From positions 1-64,000 of the forward strand of contig JAQXLY010000035.1 of NCBI GenBank assembly GCA_029012365.1: a DNA stretch of 64,000 bases, read 5' to 3'. This document shows positions 61,429-64,000 of this stretch, one piece after another. The translations under genes were made by a program, and so were the position numbers. Below the pieces are notes generated by a model. It worked only from the letters and a program-made list of their open reading frames with translations. It did no database searches and had not been told where the DNA came from. Position 1 is the stretch's first letter. Every line of letters starts with the position of its first letter. Source of the stretch: Lachnospiraceae bacterium. GTDB lineage: Bacteria > Bacillota > Clostridia > Lachnospirales > Lachnospiraceae.

Positions 61429-63708
61429 ATGGCGGTTACGATTAAAATGAATGCAGTGAATCAAATACCGAAGGGTGAGAAGCTGTTCGAGGAAGGAGAG
61501 GCATCGGACGGTATTTTTGCCGTGCTTAAGGGAAAGGCGGCTCTGGTAAATTCAGGTGTCTGTCTGACAGCGACAGGCGGGGATTTCCTCGGCATCTGGG
61601 ATCTGTATGCGGGGATTCATGATGTAAGCTGTGTGGCGACGGAGAATTTAACGGTATTTGCGCTTCCGGCAAACAATGTATCGGATCTTCGGACGATTTT
61701 TCATTCGAATAAAGAATACGGCGGCAGGGTAGCCATATCCATGGGACGCTATATTACAGAGCTTTTCTCGAAAATAAGCCTGTATCTTCATGAGGCAAAG
61801 ACATTGCCGGAGGTGGTGGCGGAGCTGTACCGCCAGTATTGCGGATGTTGTAAATCGGAAGGAATACGTGCGGCTGACCTTTCGCCGGACGCGAAGGAAA
61901 CGGTTCCGGCTACGGAGCCCCCGGAATTGGCGGAATACCATCTGGAGGCGGCTAAAATACCGGCAGAAGTACAGACGGCTTATTTTTCCTGCGGAACAGG
62001 GGTAGTAATGCGTCATATAGAGGAACAGTCGGTCGTAATCCGCAGGTTAATCGAAGAATGTAAAAAACAGGGGGGGTTTTTACGCCGTCAGGGTGCTGTC
62101 CTGATAAATGCCGGCGCGGACAATATGTTTTACTATTTATGTGCTCTGGAAGAGAAGGCAGAAAATCCGGAGACAAAAAAGGCAGCCGTACTACTTAGGG
62201 ATATTTCCGAAAAGAAGCTTTGTGAGCTTGCGGCATTGTTTGATAAATGCGGAGGAGAACCGTTTGAGACATATGAAAAACGGCGTGAAGCGAGAAAACA
62301 GGGGCAGGGTTTTGTGACAGACAGTGACGAACCTTGTGAGAATTCACTGGAACAGATTCTTTTGTATGCCGGGGCATCACAGGAATCGGCAATGAGGTAT
62401 ACGGAACTTGTTAAGGAGTTTGCCGGACTTGGGGATAAGACATCTGTGGAGGATGAAGTGCGTCGCCTCAGAAAACAGCTTTCCGACGAATTTTATCCGC
62501 TCTATGAAAGTGTATTCAAAAAGGCTTACGGAAAAGAGAACGGGGAACTCCCGCTTCCCGTACGACTGTTTCTGGATTTCGGATTCATTGATGAGACGCT
62601 GATTTCACGCACGCAGTTACTGGAGCTTGAAAAGTTAGAGACGGAGCCGGTGAAGGAAGCGGCAGATGCCTGTCACATTTTTACGATGAGAGAATGGCTT
62701 TCTTTTGTATATGAGGGGAAGCGTGAACCGTCGAAAAACGAATTTGACCAGGAATACGCGGAGATGCTGCGGGAGCTTAGAAAGAGCGGTCGGATTTCCG
62801 AGGAGGAGGAGAAAACCAAATTAAAGGATTCTGATGAGCGGCTGCACTATGAGATACAGAATTTGTTCCGCTGCAATCATCGCCTTGTAAACGGTCAGCT
62901 CAGTATTTTTGTTCCGTTTCTTTACGAAGACCTTTTGGGCGGTGGCGCTGAGCATGCCTTTTTATCCAAAAGGATGGTGACGGAGGCGGCGGACAGGCTT
63001 CGCGGCATGGACTATTCCCTGTTTTATCGTGAGTTTATGTATATAAATAAAGAGCTTGGTATCGAGAAGGAATATCATATGGCGGAGATTCTGCCGGATA
63101 TTATTTTGTTTCCGACCATGGGAAGCAAAAGTATTTTATGGCAGGATATCAGCTGCCGCCGCAGAGATACGCCGGGACGATTTTTATTGCCGCAATTTAC
63201 GGAGGCTTCTCTCTGGGATTTGATGGTGCGTGTCTGCGGAAGATACCGCTGGGAGCTTTGCCGTACAATGCAGGGTGCAATGTGGAATAACATACAGGTT
63301 AAGTCATTGACCTCGGAATATACGGATTATCTGATGTATTACAGAAAGAACCGGGATATTTCAGAAGAGCGGAAGGAAGCCGTGAAATTGCAGCTTCAAA
63401 AGGGAAAAAATAATTACCGTGAAGTGTTTGCCATGGATTATGAGGTATGGATAAAGAATGAAGCATCCGGTGCAATGAAGCTGAACAAGGTAGCAAGGGA
63501 AATTCTTGCCACATATTGTCCGTTTGATGTCAAAATCCGGGCACAGCTTGCACAGCAGCCGGCATTTGAAGAAGCAATGGCAAGACAGACAAGGGAACGT
63601 GCAAAGAAGATACGTGAAACGGAGCTTCGCAATCATGCACTTACGAAAAACGGGATTGAGCCTCCGCAGGAATTGCTGGATACACTTGCTTATTACCGTG
63701 AACATTAA
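61429..63708 (+). CDS. Protein with N-terminal cyclic-nucleotide-binding fold, unknown function
   Basis: A 759-residue cytoplasmic protein. Residues 10-115 look like a cNMP-binding (CRP-type) beta barrel: IPKGEKLFEEGEASDGIFAV, then LKGKAALV, then GDFLGIWDLYAG. The Arg of the phosphate cassette (RxA) is not seen where expected, so nucleotide binding is doubtful. The remaining 640 residues are mostly helical, with charged heptad-like stretches and conserved-looking blocks such as RLHYEIQNLFRCNHRLVNG and ILPDIILFPTMGSKSILWQD. No DNA-binding helix or known enzyme motif is visible. It is followed at 53 bases by another unknown gene, so the two probably work together. I do not recognise the family. 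Confidence 0.75.
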   Translation: MAVTIKMNAVNQIPKGEKLFEEGEASDGIFAVLKGKAALVNSGVCLTATGGDFLGIWDLYAGIHDVSCVATENLTVFALPANNVSDLRTIFHSNKEYGGRVAISMGRYITELFSKISLYLHEAKTLPEVVAELYRQYCGCCKSEGIRAADLSPDAKETVPATEPPELAEYHLEAAKIPAEVQTAYFSCGTGVVMRHIEEQSVVIRRLIEECKKQGGFLRRQGAVLINAGADNMFYYLCALEEKAENPETKKAAVLLRDISEKKLCELAALFDKCGGEPFETYEKRREARKQGQGFVTDSDEPCENSLEQILLYAGASQESAMRYTELVKEFAGLGDKTSVEDEVRRLRKQLSDEFYPLYESVFKKAYGKENGELPLPVRLFLDFGFIDETLISRTQLLELEKLETEPVKEAADACHIFTMREWLSFVYEGKREPSKNEFDQEYAEMLRELRKSGRISEEEEKTKLKDSDERLHYEIQNLFRCNHRLVNGQLSIFVPFLYEDLLGGGAEHAFLSKRMVTEAADRLRGMDYSLFYREFMYINKELGIEKEYHMAEILPDIILFPTMGSKSILWQDISCRRRDTPGRFLLPQFTEASLWDLMVRVCGRYRWELCRTMQGAMWNNIQVKSLTSEYTDYLMYYRKNRDISEERKEAVKLQLQKGKNNYREVFAMDYEVWIKNEASGAMKLNKVAREILATYCPFDVKIRAQLAQQPAFEEAMARQTRERAKKIRETELRNHALTKNGIEPPQELLDTLAYYREH

Positions 63709-63761
63709 AGCACAGGCCGCAGGGTGACGGGAGTCCGGACGGATGAGGAAAGGAGGAAAAT

Positions 63762-64000
63762 ATGGACGGTACATATCAGATGCTGCATGATATGATTGAT
63801 TTTCATAATGACCGTATGCGGAATCTGAGACGGTATTACCCGTTTTTCTGCCTTCAGAATACTGCCTTTCATCTGTTTAAGGAAGGGAAGTATGCTTCTC
63901 TTGACATGGGCTATATTACCCTTGCGGTACTGCGCTTTTTTATTGAGGAGAATCAGTTTAACGACCGGCCGGTGAAATATCAGGAGGTTTATGCTTTTCT
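63762..64000 (+). CDS. Unknown protein, cut by the window end
   Basis: The first 79 residues of a gene that runs past 64000. The ATG at 63762 has AGGAGG ahead of it. The visible part is helical, with RRYYPFFCLQNTAFHLFKEGKYASLDMG-type aromatic and Leu spacing and a stretch ITLAVLRFFIEENQFNDR that could be part of a winged helix. No family is recognised from this fragment. It follows the cNMP-fold gene on the same strand and is probably in its operon. Confidence 0.65.
   Translation, partial: MDGTYQMLHDMIDFHNDRMRNLRRYYPFFCLQNTAFHLFKEGKYASLDMGYITLAVLRFFIEENQFNDRPVKYQEVYAF

Overview
The window looks like the chromosome of a Gram-positive anaerobe of the Clostridia, most likely a gut-type Lachnospiraceae. 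The grounds are consensus -35/-10 promoters and AAGGAGG ribosome sites, tRNA genes without an encoded CCA end, a T-box and an FMN riboswitch, several TTG starts, polysaccharide enzymes (GH10 xylanase, GH29 fucosidase), lipoproteins with Thr-Pro linkers, and a monoderm type IV pilus locus with no secretin gene. I see no phage genes, IS transposase, CRISPR array or rRNA.

Layout. 1-2.1 kb: overlapping operon of a YerC/TrpR-type regulator, a methyltransferase and the chaperone Hsp33. 2.15-3.2 kb: operon of eight tRNA genes (Val, Asp, Val, Thr, Tyr, fMet, Phe, Lys) with a broken tRNA-Thr-like segment inside. 3.2-7.2 kb: PdaA-type deacetylase, transaldolase-like enzyme and transketolase. 7.3-8.4 kb: two-gene unit on the minus strand with a Panacea (DUF4065)-like protein, probably a toxin-antitoxin pair. 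8.5-27.6 kb: a long same-strand run holding a type IV pilus machine (PilB, PilC, pilin, PilD, PilM-PilN fusion, PilO-like, four minor pilin-like proteins and a 1622-residue surface protein), followed closely by a two-component system and a radical SAM protein. 27.8-31.5 kb: small alarmone synthetase and the FeoA/FeoB/Cys-rich ferrous iron locus. 31.5-37.6 kb (minus): CapA-like lipoprotein, VanY-like peptidase and the dTDP-rhamnose operon rfbABDC. 37.8-43.2 kb: Met-type T-box, a palindromic MITE-like element, metQNI and metG. 43.2-48.4 kb: two-component system with an FtsX-type ABC transporter. 48.6-51.1 kb: YdcF-like protein, TatD, RsmA. 51.1-53.6 kb: fucosidase divergent from an AraC regulator. 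53.6-59.8 kb (minus): RibU behind an FMN riboswitch, a lipid kinase, GH10 xylanase and an LTA-synthase-like protein. 59.9-64 kb: GNAT protein, TadA, a cyclic-nucleotide-fold protein of unknown role, and a gene cut by the window end.

Main points for a second look. MetQ appears circularly permuted: the half that is normally C-terminal follows the lipobox, and the half that is normally N-terminal ends the protein. The pilus cluster has a c-di-GMP-type MshEN domain on PilB, a PilM-PilN fusion, no PilT, and a giant protein in the place PilY1 holds in proteobacterial clusters. Two leaders carry inserted palindromic elements: 287 bp between the Met T-box and metQ, and 141 bp of GC-rich DNA between the ribU promoter and its FMN riboswitch. 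All functions are read from sequence motifs; no database search was run.
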